Below, one piece after another: positions 9,500 through 20,649 of a stretch of 64,000 nt of DNA (position 1 is the stretch's first letter; each line of letters opens with the position of its first letter). The stretch covers positions 558,001-622,000 of the forward strand of contig JABWDB010000038.1 in assembly GCA_019614645.1 (NCBI GenBank), read 5' to 3'. The translations under genes were made by a program, and so were the position numbers. Source of the stretch: Stratiolaelaps scimitus. Its lineage: Eukaryota; Arthropoda; Arachnida; Mesostigmata; Laelapidae. Under the pieces are notes generated by a model. It ran no database searches, was not told where the DNA came from, and saw only the letters and a program-made list of their open reading frames with translations.

Positions 9500-10990
9500 C
9501 ATATACTTGTTCCATAGGCGAAGTCGACAGAGTGCTGAAATCCAAAATAGCACTTCGTCTTTGTATTACTATACATCATGTGTCGATTGCTGTTGCAATA
9601 GAATGCGATACCTTGCTCGTTTGTTTCCCATAGTTGCGATCAGCCACTGGCGAACTCCACGTTCAATACGAAGTTGGCTATGAGATGGGAGAGGCCCGTC
9701 TGGTATATCAATGGGTGCGTAGCTGGAAGATCTCCTCAATTTCGCTTGTCCCTCACGCCGTACCACGTATCCCATGGTGGCAGCACAATGACCGTCATCT
9801 TATACTAACGGTGCTACACTGTCGGTAGCAACCCACACCAGATGTTTGCCCCGGTGGTAAGGTATGACCATAAGTCCATCTGGTTCTCGACGGTTTGTTT
9901 GGTAAACGCCCTGTGGTTTCGTTGTGCAAGAAAACTGTACTAGCTGGCCGTAGCCCGAGCGAACTTTTTATGCTTCAAACTGTAGCATACTCTTTATTTT
10001 GTTGTGCATTTTTTAACACCGGGTAACTTTTTCCGACAACTTCTAAATGTGGCCATGTTGAGCGTGAGGCGCACATAAGTTCTTGTGGGTCAGCAGCATT
10101 TAAATGTGCCACCACACTAAAGGTAATAAGACAATGACCACACTTGTCTCTGTTGTTGAGGAAAATAAATTTTGTTTACGCCAAGTATAATAGTTAGTCA
10201 AACGCTGTCACTGATCTTCGCAAAAAATTGGGTTCATTTTCCCATATACTGTTTGGGCTTGTTTACTTAATTTGTTAACTATGTTAACTATGTTTGTTAA
10301 CAATGGATGGCTTCTCGTTTATCAGTTTCAGTTTTATGCTGAGCAATCTCTGTAACGTGTAAGTGATTAAACAAAAATGAGCCCCGAAACGCCTTTGGGA
10401 ATTACAGGTCCTCGTAGTCACATAGGCGGGCTTGGTATTCACTCGCAAGTGATATCGACTACAGTTGCATAAAATCTAGCTCATATCGATCAAGGGAGAG
10501 ATCTCTACCGTAAATCGACCCGGAGGAAGTGATGTAGAAACCCATCACTATCCGGCTAGATTGGTCAATCGATCAGCTTTGATTATTTGCCGGACAACGT
10601 TTAACCATTGATCTGAGGGAAAAATGGCATGAATTTATATTAAGAGCCGTTAGCCTCGCGTACGACTAGATTTCGTTGACATAGAACGGTATTGGAATTG
10701 TCACAAAAAACCCCTCCTGTTTTTTAGCTTACAACACTTTCGGTCAGTTTAGGCTTACAGAGGTTTAAAAGAAGTGAAAGATAGTCAGGTATTATAGATA
10801 TTCAGCTGTGCGGTCCGGGATGGTCGAAATTCTATTTGTGCAATTGATCTCGTTTAGCCAATTTTCAACCCGTGACATACTTTCCTGCCACGTTGGGCCA
10901 ACATACGTTTCAGGCCGTTTTTCCCGGGATATTCACTGCAAAACTCGCTCCTATGCAAGCAGATTTAAACATGGTTACATAAAATGGACA
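9500..10990. other. No supported gene
   Basis: Two overlapping plus-strand frames near 9.47-9.83 kb and one minus-strand frame at 9775-9569 are short and start in or near repeats. A small motif repeated as GTTAACTATGTTAACTATG lies near 10274-10292. Nothing else noticed. Confidence 0.4.
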
Positions 10991-10997
10991 TGATCAC

Positions 10998-11196
10998 ACA
11001 AGATCAGATACTCCCTCCCCGCAAGGGCTTCGCGTACAGAAGCCAGCCACGCAAGCCTTGGAAGCTCCGATGCAAGCACTGAAGCGTGAGGTCGAGCGGC
11101 AAAAACGGGACACGATCTTCGCCGACATCCTATTTACTACACGGTTTACCGGAGGCAGTGGGCGATACCTAACAGGAATCAATAGAACTGGTTAAG
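10998..11196 (+). CDS. Possible remnant of a retroelement reading frame upstream of a SINE/LINE-like tail
   Basis: A plus-strand frame runs from about 10975 to a TAA near 11196. It has no ATG at its start and contains a helical, charged stretch (MQALKREVERQKRD) followed by FTGGSGRYLTGINRTG. About 95 bases after the stop comes the conserved tail shared with tRNA-SINE copies elsewhere (11291-11368). This could be the end of a LINE whose 3' tail the SINEs borrowed, or a chance neighbour. A 62-codon minus-strand frame overlaps it. Confidence 0.2.
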
Positions 11197-11290
11197 GGCT
11201 ACCTCAAAGATCACGGTGCGAAAACCCTTTTACCTATGCTGGAGGGCCAATTACCCCGTGTTGGTCCAGCCCCAGCAACTTCCATCATAA

Positions 11291-11368
11291 GGCATATAAG
11301 AGAGCTTAAGCATTGTGCAATTGCAGCTCCTTTAATAAACCAATAAAGCTTTACCTTTACCTTTACCC
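11291..11368 (+). repeat. SINE tail, family A, with TTTACC repeats
   Basis: Contains GAGAGCTTAAGCATTGTG, then AGCTCC, AATAAACCAATAAA and a CTTTACC/TTTACC run. The same order of motifs occurs at 23478-23548, 45339-45416 (inverted) and, with a different tail, 39186-39244. No tRNA-like head is evident here, so this copy is truncated or belongs to a related element. Confidence 0.75.
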
Positions 11369-11379
11369 GCAACTAATTC

Positions 11380-12540
11380 GACGTGCACCTCCGATTCATC
11401 TCAGGATGCAAAGGTAGATGACTTACTCCAAACAAAAAACAGTCTCTAAATGATCCTCATGTTGCTAACAGCAGCTGAACACAGATCAGGTCAATGTCCT
11501 CAAAAGTGTGGAAATAGTCGCAGACGTTGAACCACGTCACCCCACTGTTCCAAACGACAGTCCGAGTTCCATGACTCGACCATTCTTCTCGCAGGAACAT
11601 TACCACTATGGATCAGTCACCCTTCCTAAATCCTCGCTAGAGGTTTAGGAACCTCCTCCCATAGAGTCGTTTCCCCTGAACAAACCAAGCGTTGGACCAA
11701 CGCCAAATTGTGCGTCGCATTGTTTATTATTATTGGCATATATATTTATTGTAATTGGTTGAGTGCGTTAAAATCAATAATACTATTAGACATTCACTCG
11801 TTTCAGAGCCTTAGTCAATGTCAGCAACAAATAAATCGAAGAGATTAAAACATCATAGCGTTTGCTATTGTTACATTTGTTCGCTATCTGTAGGCAAAGA
11901 CTTCCGCTCAGTGATATAAATCCGTGTGCAAACGTCACTTCTAATGTTCGACGTAATTCGAAATATTTTTGATCAAAACTTACGGATTGTGCCTAAACTG
12001 AAATGAGGCACTGCTATTGTAGGTTGCATACGCCTTAATTAGCATGTCCGACAATGGCGCACTGCTTCATTAGTCTCCTAACCTAGCCTATATGTTGGGC
12101 CAAACTTGTACCTGCTGATCCAAATTGCTTTCGGATGTGCGAAAGGAAATGTAAGGGCTTGTGACAGAATGGGGGTAGTCGATCAGTTAGATGAGCCCAT
12201 TGCTACGAGGAGAAATCATTCACGACGTCGACCAACAACATTGACAACAACGGCGATTTGTTCGGAGCAGATTTGTTCACTTTCCTAATTTGCTTCCGTC
12301 CTCTCAGCATACTACCGCTAGCTATTGTAAGTACTAGTCCTTATACGAATGAGAAGTATACAGCCTCTGTAGCAGCAGCATTCCTTCGTGTCTTCGTTCT
12401 TTATGTTCTCCCTTCCAGCCAAAAGGATTCATCATGAAAACGACAAGTCGAATTCCACGAACGAATTAGTTCTTCCCTTCGTCGTTGTGGATCTTGCATA
12501 GGTCAGAGAACCTATACACTATAATATTTCGTCTATCTGA
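11380..12540. other. No supported gene
   Basis: AT-rich sequence with short frames only. A 15-base perfect palindrome, GCGTTGGACCAACGC, lies at about 11689-11703. Confidence 0.4.
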
Positions 12541-12604
12541 CCACCCGAAGGACGACGGGACGTCGGAAGGCTAAGGAGTTACCGTAGGGCGGCCGAATGG
12601 GAAG

Positions 12605-13018
12605 TTGAAGACATACTACTGGATCGGACTGCCTACTGATTCTTGGCTTTTTTTCTCCCTTTTTTTCCTCGTTCGTTTTTTGAGTTTAGTGGAGTCGTCT
12701 GAGCGCCGTCGTCGTCATAGTAGCTCGAAGTTATGCGTATTGGCTGGCTTTTGTAGGGGTCGGCCGTCTACTCCTCCGGCGGCGTCAGCGGAGACGGCTG
12801 TGGTGGTCGTGGTGCTGCTCCTCCTCCTCCTGGCTCTGTTGCCGGGCTCCATCCATCTCGCCAGCAATACACTCACTACGCACGCTAAGGGTCTCGTTAG
12901 GGGTGGTCGGCTCACTGGTGCACACGACGGGTACCCTAGACTGCGGGGCGGCGTATATTCGGTATGTCGAACTGAGCTAACAGACTTCGGCTGCCATTTG
13001 GCGGTCGAAGATACATGA
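12605..13018 (+). CDS. Open frame with a hydrophobic stretch in a GC-rich patch
   Basis: A 137-codon plus-strand frame lies in a GC-rich patch (about 12540-13010) and begins at a TTG codon, with no ATG. It holds a valine/leucine run (AVVVVVLLLLLLALLPGS) that could be a membrane segment or signal sequence, followed by about 50 residues of mixed composition ending CHLAVEDT and TGA. A 114-codon minus-strand frame overlaps. The hydrophobic run comes from GTG/CTC triplet repeats, so it is weak evidence. No family recognised. Confidence 0.22.
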   Translation: MKTYYWIGLPTDSWLFFSLFFLVRFLSLVESSERRRRHSSSKLCVLAGFCRGRPSTPPAASAETAVVVVVLLLLLLALLPGSIHLASNTLTTHAKGLVRGGRLTGAHDGYPRLRGGVYSVCRTELTDFGCHLAVEDT

Positions 13019-13019
13019 T

Positions 13020-14015
13020 ACGTTTTCAAAAATAGAAAGAGAATAAGATTATATATCATCTGCCCACCTCAACATCCACAGATGAACTAGTCTGGCATAT
13101 GAGGTAATGCACTTACTGTGGTTACTCGTGTGTGTGTGCATATATAAATATATATACACACTCACCCATATAAAAGTATATACTCTGGTGAGATCGTACA
13201 CCAAGGCGAGGGACCTCGATTACATTGTTCAACGATGATCCTTTACGCGAGCAGAAGGATAACCCGTCACCACCAAAACAGCACAAGGGTAGTTGACTCC
13301 CTTTTCCTCTTGAAATCGACAGGTGTCTAGCGAAGTCACTGACGTGTCCTCGACTCGTTATCGACATTAGGTAGAATACACAGCTAAGCTTTATTTTCTG
13401 TTCAACCATATAACGCTCCATCGCTATATACCCCAAGTAAAAAGAGTTGGATAGCACACATAAGCCCTTATACAAGACGATACAAATCGTTCTTGGGAAC
13501 GATTCTTTGCAAACACCATCGCCGATGGTGGCTCCTCTTTGAAATTAGTATATTTCATATTCAAAATAACCCACAAAATATAAAGCGTTTATTTTGTATA
13601 CTCGAAGTTGAATTTCAACGTTTATTTTGTTATTAAAGAGACAACTTCGTTTCGCGTCAAACATTTTTGTTGGCTTGCCCATTTGAAACGAACGTATATC
13701 AGTTTCATGGTTTCCCGGGGCGACAGACAATACCACTCGCTGGCCCGAACTTGAGATCCTTTCGATGAGAACGCAACGGAACTAATTCGAGTTCAACGAA
13801 CGATGCGAACGGCACAAGCGAAACCCATCTCCGGAAGTGTAAGGGCTCAACGAAGTGCTCCTATAGTTCAGAGTCAAGAAATGCTGAGATCTATTTTCCG
13901 GGACGGGCGGGAATTTGTACCGAAGAGACGGTTGGAGCTATTCTGTCATCTGGAGTGAAACTTCCTTCTGGTATTGTCGTGGTACTGACGATTGAGGTTA
14001 CATCAATCAGTATGG
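13020..14015. other. No supported gene
   Basis: Holds a minus-strand 117-codon frame (13475-13122) that ends in a TA/CA-rich repeat and a 63-codon one (13736-13545), neither with splice signals. CGTTTATTTTGT occurs twice, near 13586 and 13619. Confidence 0.35.
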
Positions 14016-14019
14016 AGAT

Positions 14020-14060
14020 CTTTTTGAGCTGATCCTCAGCTGTTTGTCTATCTGTCAGAC
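14020..14060 (-). repeat. Short fragment of retroposed family B
   Basis: TTTTTGAGCTGATCCTCAGC followed by a diverged match to the CTATGTGACAG part of the family seen at 30265, 30479 and 49718. Only about 40 bases are recognisable. Confidence 0.5.
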
Positions 14061-14786
14061 GTCAGCACATAGCATTTAGATATTGCTATGAGAATGAGTA
14101 TGGTGTTTGTGCTGTTTCAAATGAGAGGTTTGCTCGTGTAGAAGGACGATCAAAGTAGAACCGCAGTAGAAATAAAATTTCTCTGCTCTATTTAGCAGCG
14201 ATGTTCCATGCCTATATTTAAATACTACCGACGTGTTCGTCGAATAACCATAAACGATTCTATTGCCATAATATGCGCATGATATCGATTTTAAGTCTGC
14301 CGATCGCTGCAGACTGTGTGTTGTAGTTAGTCAGTGCGTTCCTCTGCGGATATGTTTTAAGTTAATGAGTTCTATGTATGTCCCGGACGCTCCTGCGCTC
14401 CACTGCGTTATCGATAGGTGACTTTTGGTCATTCAATTACTACGTTACGGGGGGAAACCCACCCGTCCCACTACATTTGAAGGCTTTGAAGAATTTCATC
14501 TCTACGTGCGAAATTTATAGACTCGGACATATATAGACTCGATGGAACGACGACATCGCCGCCGAACCGGGTTAGAGATCACCTGCTAAAATCGTCCATA
14601 TATAGAACAGACTTGCGAAGTATTCGGGCTCGTGGCGGATACGTGCACAATCTAATATATAATAGCTTGCCACAGGTAGACAAGATACACCTAATCATTA
14701 TCTCATCTTACGAACCTAAAGGTTTCCGGGCTGGCTCTCAGCCAACATTTAACGTCCACTGTACTTACGAACCTGTGTGTCCTCAC

Positions 14787-14892
14787 CTGTTCATATAAAC
14801 AGATGATTATACAGAGACAGCACACCGCGTACGAGCTGACAAAACACCACACCACACCTATGGTAATATCACAATGACCTCCAGCGTAGTGA
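14787..14892 (-). CDS. Candidate internal exon encoding a hydrophobic segment
   Basis: On the minus strand a good acceptor (AATTATCTTGCCAG) is followed by 106 bases open in only one of three phases, ending at a donor CAG/GTGAGG. The translation is HYAGGHCDITIGVVWCF and on to CCLCIIICLYEQ, rich in hydrophobic residues and cysteine, so it could be a transmembrane helix. Entry is after one codon base, exit in phase 0. Another minus-strand candidate lies at 16045-15970, but their phases do not join directly, so a further exon would be needed between them. No family recognised. Confidence 0.38.
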
Positions 14893-15969
14893 CTGGCAAG
14901 ATAATTATGTTCACCTGAGCAGCAGACCAATCAGAAGAGTACCCCGGACACTGGCTCCCACAACATTAGCGATGGCCATTAGTATTGGTTAATTCATTGG
15001 ATGCTTCTGACAAACAGCATCCTCATGATGGTATCTGGCGGGGACCGCGAAAACCTGTTCCCCATGTAACGATTACTTGCATAGACAATCAAATGCCGAT
15101 TCCTTTCCCAATAATTTCTATAATATGAATCGGTAGTCAAGGCAAACGGCCGACACCTTCTTTGTCTGTAATCGAAGTACGTGCCCCTAAGCAGTATTGC
15201 CGGAAATCTGCATTGATTCGACAGCTGTTCAATGAGAAGTAGGATAGCATATTGACGTCAGTTATTAGATATCAGTATTCTTCAAAACCCGTTTCTATGC
15301 TCGATATTGTCTAATATAGAAAAAAAAGGATACAGTAGTTGAGACAACCCTCTTCTTTGACCATCCCCGCAGTAGGTCAGCATCCAGCCATCGCGACCAC
15401 CGCGACCACCATGAGATCCACAATCATCCACTATACTATAATTTCCCACTTGAACAATGTGTCTCTGGGTGCTTTTTTCTCTTTACGTTGAGGTGAAAAT
15501 AGTCATGTTTGACTCAATGGGCATGTTCGTGCAAGATGGAAATTGCTGGGTCCCTTCCACGGGAAAGCGAACCATTGTGAACAACACTCCACTTTTTCAC
15601 CACGCATCGAGAAATCCGACGACGAAGTGACTAGCTCATGGATCTCTACCTCTCAAATAGAGAATTTCCATATAGGAGAAGAGGTTGTTCCTCACTAAAA
15701 ATAGCAAACAGAATAAATAGCACAGATGAACATAGGCATGACGAGATTGTTGTTGAACTAACTAGTTTCACATTTGGTCTTCAGCTGAGCTTAGTCAGCT
15801 GAGGAAATACGCCCAAACACTGTCACAAAATATATGAACGCAATTTTAGTTGTGGTAGCTGTCCAAAAGCATGCCCCACGGTCGCTCGCACTCGTGATTC
15901 GACCTCTAAAAAGGATGAGATTAAACAACGAAGCAAGACTCGTAACAATTATAGCTGGGGTAAACTTAC

Positions 15970-16045
15970 CGTCTCTTCTGAGAGAGGTGCAACAGCCCAG
16001 CATGAAAGACATCCACTTCAATCGGGCACAAGATACACAGTTATC
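15970..16045 (-). CDS. Candidate 76-base internal exon
   Basis: Minus strand: acceptor GGTCATACAG, then 76 bases open in a single phase (DNCVSCARLKWMSFMLGC...), ending in a strong donor, GACG/GTAAGT. The other two phases hit stops. A 118-codon plus-strand frame (15834-16190) covers the same bases and is the competing interpretation. Confidence 0.35.
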
Positions 16046-16310
16046 CTGTATGACCAAGCCGAGCTCCACAATTCGAACGCGGTTGACTCCTCAGAGTGAT
16101 TTCCACCCACATTTTGTCCAACGAACATTTCTAAGGCGATCATCTAACTCTGGCAAACGGTGTATTTTCCTCGTATGTCTTGTCAAATAGCGTATCATAC
16201 CAACAGCACGAATTCGGGTGAATAGTCGGCCACATCAGATTGTATTGTAATGTATTGCCGAATATAACCGATTATATCCTGATGACGCAGCCGTCCGTAC
16301 CTTGTGCCAG

Positions 16311-16430
16311 GAACTCGATACTCTGGCGAAGGGCTCGCCACCGCCAACAGTCGCAGCAGTCATACCTTTGATTCCCGTTAGCGACATGGCCGTCGCTGCT
16401 AAGTTTATCCCATATTATCCATACTCACAG
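16311..16430 (+). CDS. Candidate internal exon of exactly 40 codons
   Basis: Plus strand: a pyrimidine-rich acceptor (CGTACCTTGTGCCAG) is followed by 120 bases reading ELDTLAKGSPPPTVAAVIPL and then IPVSDMAVAAKFIPYYPYSQ, ending at CAG/GTACCC. Entry and exit are both in phase 0. Codons favour purine-first, pyrimidine-last use, as in real coding DNA. Without splicing the frame continues 37 codons into a TAA-rich low-complexity run, which favours the spliced reading. No domain recognised. Confidence 0.42.
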
Positions 16431-16639
16431 GTACCCATCGACAGAGGGCAAATGATTAAATTTCACAACGAACACAAACATTTCTTAGCGATCTTAATAA
16501 TAATAATAATAACTACAAGAACGATTAATGAAGTTTCATAAACAGCTGCCAATGGAAACAGTGCAAGGGCGGTAAAGTCTACGATAGTGGATCGTCGCTG
16601 TTCCGGCTTCTCGCTCACACATGGGTATGAGGTTTGAGA

Positions 16640-17560
16640 CTTCGTCGGAATGGATCGTTGCCTTGTCCGTCGAGTCTTGCACGCTTTGCACTTGCTTTGT
16701 GGCTTCGTGGAGGCCGTTGAAGTCCTCGGGAGCACACGGGTGAGTGTCTAAAACGGGATTCGTGCATCCATTTCACTTCGAAGCGTTTGCATGTCTAGAT
16801 GGGGAGCCGTGGCCGTAGCCTGACCGGCTTGGAGTTGCCGATCGCCGCTCTCTAGCCGCCGCTCGAGTGCAGTCGTTGTAGTAGTAGTTGTTGGTGTAAT
16901 AGTGGCTCCTCCTACGTAGCAGCAGCATGAAGGTCTCCCTGCCTGGCCAATTCTACCGCGCCCCCAATTTCAAGGTTTGGAGCCACTCTCGGGGTCGGCT
17001 TCATTCGGGGCCTTCACGAGCGACCCCTTTGTTGAGAGAGGGCGCCAACTGTGCTGACTACTAGTGCACGCTGCTGTTCCGTTGGTTGGCGATCCATTTC
17101 GAGGAGAGAACTACTGCTCATGCTGGCAGCACGAACGATGGCCGCCCGCTCGCCTACAGCAGTGTAAGTCCAGCGCCGCCGAGTCGAGAGTTGGATGCCC
17201 CTGCTATGAGAATTGAGGCATTGCGCGTCTTCGGCTCGTCGCCGTTCACTAAAGGTTTCACACGCACACACTCCGCCGGAGGCAGCAGCAGCAACGTTCA
17301 AACTGACGTCGGAGACACCACTGCTCGGCCGGTGGGTGAATACGCGCATCCCTCACTCCCTTCAGTGATCCAATGCACGGCTGGCGTTGCCCATCACAGT
17401 GGCGAAAGCAGTGCGCCGAGAGGAACAGCATCCTTTCCTTCAGCGCAAACATCACCTTCCGCGTTTGAGGTCGTGTGTTACTACTCCCGGCTGCTCGAAC
17501 CTCAACCCAGCCTTCCCCAACATGTCCGCACTAGAAGGAACCTCGTCGACGATGAGGAGC
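16640..17560. other. GC-rich block, possible promoter or first-exon region
   Basis: GC- and CpG-rich compared with its surroundings. On the plus strand ATGGCCGCC at about 17138 lies in a strong initiation context and is followed after 27 bases by AGT/GTAAGT, a good donor, as in a short first coding exon. A longer plus-strand frame (17086-17823, 245 codons) and a minus-strand one (17349-17014) overlap. The plus frame runs through a TA repeat near 17580-17596, which makes it unlikely to be one exon. Confidence 0.4.
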
Positions 17561-17999
17561 CTCTCCTACCCCCATATGTATATATATATATATATAAATA
17601 CATACACGTTTCCCCCTCATTGTATACGAGACCGGTTAGTAAGCCCACTTCAGCATCCTTCATACGTAACTGGACCCCCGTGACCCCCCATTTACAACCC
17701 CATCTCCTAGGTGTTCACAGGCCGCGACGTGTGCCGGCCGCCAACAGTCAAGCTCGCACACGGCTAGTGTGTGTTATGTATGGCTGGTGTGCGTCTGTGA
17801 GCGAGAGTGAGGCATTTGTATAAAATCTCTGTGTATACTCCCATACAATGTACACCCGTTGCGAGTGTAAGTAAGCAGCTTTGTGGGAGAGTGCACCTCG
17901 GGCCTATGCTCACACTAGCATCGCATCAAAAACAGGGGGTCTATACACAGAACGATCGCTCGTTCAGTCGGCAAAGGGTTAAGCTGCATTGGGTTGAGT

Positions 18000-18300
18000 T
18001 GGGTGGGGCAGTCTCCGTTTCATCCAGCCGCCTCGGCATGCGTGCCCCAGGCGGATAGCAGAATGTTGTGCATTCGAAAATACTACAGCCGCTCTGTGAG
18101 ACAGCCTCCTATGCGAGGCCGATGCGAGGAGACAAAAAGAAGCAGGGTCGTTCTGTGTAAAATGTTCGCCCTGTCTAACACAACGCTGATACCCTGACCC
18201 ATCGTGGCCCACTGGGACGTCGTGTTATACAAAGGTGCTATATGCAGTAGCTCTTTACTTGCGTACAGTTGCTGGCACTCATGGGTCAAACACGGCAGCA
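18000..18300. other. Mixed-frame region without a supported gene
   Basis: Short frames overlap on both strands with no convincing splice signals. Confidence 0.35.
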
Positions 18301-18308
18301 TGCTTCCC

Positions 18309-18334
18309 AACCACCGGCCATTTGCCCGGTGGTT
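18309..18334. repeat. GC-rich perfect hairpin
   Basis: AACCACCGG and CCGGTGGTT form a perfect 9-bp stem around an 8-base loop. Confidence 0.8.
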
Positions 18335-18868
18335 GTCGTATCTTGATAGTCCCGAAGTAAGCCGTACACTTCGAAGGTCCGGAACAGGCGTTTGCACTCA
18401 CAAAGAGACAGACGGGATCCGAGATGTCTAGGTGTGCTCGTCCAGAAGCTAGAAAAAAGTCAACCCTCGTGCAGCTCATACGCTTCATGTTGGACAACTA
18501 CCTGTTGAATATGGTCGTATTCAAGCTCAAATGGACCACTCTATTAGCGTCAACACCATGGCAAATAGAGCCTGGCTCCCAGCACTGACAAGTGTATCGC
18601 ATCATAAATACATAAGAGACAGAGTTATTTAGGCAAACTTTTGATATTCACTGTCACTAGCCTCGGTATAGTCTGTAACTGTAACCATTCACGGATGTGT
18701 ACACTTTGGTGGACTCCGTCGGTAAGAGGACGGACGAACCACGTCCAATCCCCTACCTAAGTCAATATTTAAAAGTTCAGAAATAACGTTCCTAACATCA
18801 GTTGTCTGAAACCTCCTAAGGAAAGAGACGATTCGTGTTTGGCCACTCTATGTATTTTGGGCTGCACT

Positions 18869-18893
18869 TATATATATATATATATATATATAT
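18869..18893. repeat. TA microsatellite
   Basis: About 25 bases of TA. Confidence 0.95.
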
Positions 18894-19218
18894 GCGATAA
18901 CCATAGCTGAGGTTAAATAAATTGAGAGGTTGTCAGCTATACGTCATTGCACGGCATAGATCAGGCTACATCCTTGGCGACACTCCCATATTTGTTTAAA
19001 GCTGAGGCGAGTCTTAAGCTACCAGAGACTCCAGCTTAGTCAGAATTCATTCGGATGTGGGAAAGATGCCCGTTTTACAATACGGGCGCGATGACTAACG
19101 ATAAATGTAAGGGGGGCACTCTGAATGACTCGACACATTGTAACTCGTTTTGCAATACACACGGTTTTCATCATGTTCTGTGTGTCAGGACAGAGGGCTC
19201 ACACGAGACCAACTCGAA

Positions 19219-19219
19219 C

Positions 19220-19261
<42 letters not shown>
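19219..19261. repeat. TTG trinucleotide repeat
   Basis: About 14 uninterrupted TTG units. They would encode poly-Cys or poly-Val on the plus strand and poly-Gln or poly-Asn on the minus strand. No flanking exon is supported. Confidence 0.95.
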
Positions 19262-20531
19262 CGATATTGCAATAATTTTGCGCCAGATATCATCACGTCG
19301 GAGAATGCAGTCGCTCAATCTCACTGACCGAGTTGGTCCGTCAACAAGCATAACCGTGTTTATTCTTAGAAGTGCATGGATATGCCCTTCCTACACGAGC
19401 TGACCTTGCGTGTTTAGCTCTTTTCGCCGTTGTACCATTTTACTATAATAGGTGCCTTGGAATGGATAACACAAGGCCGTGCGAACAAATGACGAAGTTT
19501 TGTATACATTATGGCATGGACGGCTCTCCAATTAGAAACAGACGCACGGCATCGTTTACATTTTGGTTATTCGCCTACCTCCGGCAGCTAACTTACTTTC
19601 AGCACATGTGTAATCCATTTTGTGTATTTGCAATGTGACACGGTACAGGCCGGCCGATTAAGACTAAGCGTGGTATAACGCATACGATGCCACCAATAGA
19701 AACTAGAGCGGCAATGCGGCTGCTATCATTAGTTCTATGAGTCGCACTTTGAGCACACCCTTTTACATATTGTTCTGTGGGATACGGTGCATCATGTGTG
19801 GCAACATGCGTTGGTCCATCACTGGACGACGGGCACAGCTTTGCTGACATGTAAACAGGTTCACACGAATATTAGCCTATTCCTCCTATGACAGTCACTT
19901 GGTACCGTGTCGTACGGGCTCAGATGCGCTATCGCCGGCGAGTCCGAGCGTTGTTTCCTGTTCAGTCGACACGGGAGTACTTAGAATCGTTGCGAAACAA
20001 GGAAACGCATGAGATAGTCAACATGGGATATAGAAGATGGGAGGTGGGGGGGTGGGCAACTTGCCAAACGCTTAGAAGTGAGAGCTTCCTGGGTCGGGGG
20101 CTGACAATGGCTCATAGTGGATATGAGGAACATATGCTGATACGCACATCGTGCCATGAACGAACACACCGCAAGCCTAGTAAAGCCGCGAGGGATGGCT
20201 TGGAGTAAAGCACGATTATAATAAATTGATGGAGAGGTTGGCTGTGATCAGCGGGGCCCGGATGTGGTCGATATCCGAAGGATCTCATCCTGAAGCTTTT
20301 TCGTTCATAGCGAGCTCGTAGCAATGGATCTGCGGTGCAGGTTATAGAAAGCAAACGATACAGATCGAAAAGAAGCTGGCGTGTCCAGGAAGAAAAGGCC
20401 GCCACCCCTCGTTGTTACGCGCAACCGTGTGGCAGGTTTATGGATGAAGCATCTCATGATGCTGATGATAATCGAGGCAAAAATAAGAGAGCGATTGAGA
20501 AGAAAAAACAGGAATATGCGCACGATTCGTG

Positions 20532-20534
<3 letters not shown>

Positions 20535-20592
<58 letters not shown>
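20535..20592. repeat. Long TA microsatellite
   Basis: About 58 bases of TA with one G interruption, followed by a short TG run. Confidence 0.95.
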
Positions 20593-20599
<7 letters not shown>

Positions 20600-20649
20600 A
20601 TTTAAGGAACTGTGTGAACAATTAATTTAGTGATGTAATTTATGTAGGT

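Noticed and set aside
17086..17823. 245-codon plus-strand frame as a single-exon gene
   Set aside because: It starts at a non-ATG codon, passes through a TA microsatellite that gives Tyr-Ile repeats, and lies in GC-rich sequence where long frames are common. Only its 5' part, with a nearby donor, is kept as a possible exon region.
19055..19403. Poly-Cys or poly-Val proteins at the TTG repeat
   Set aside because: The frames are created by the triplet repeat and have no splice or homology support.
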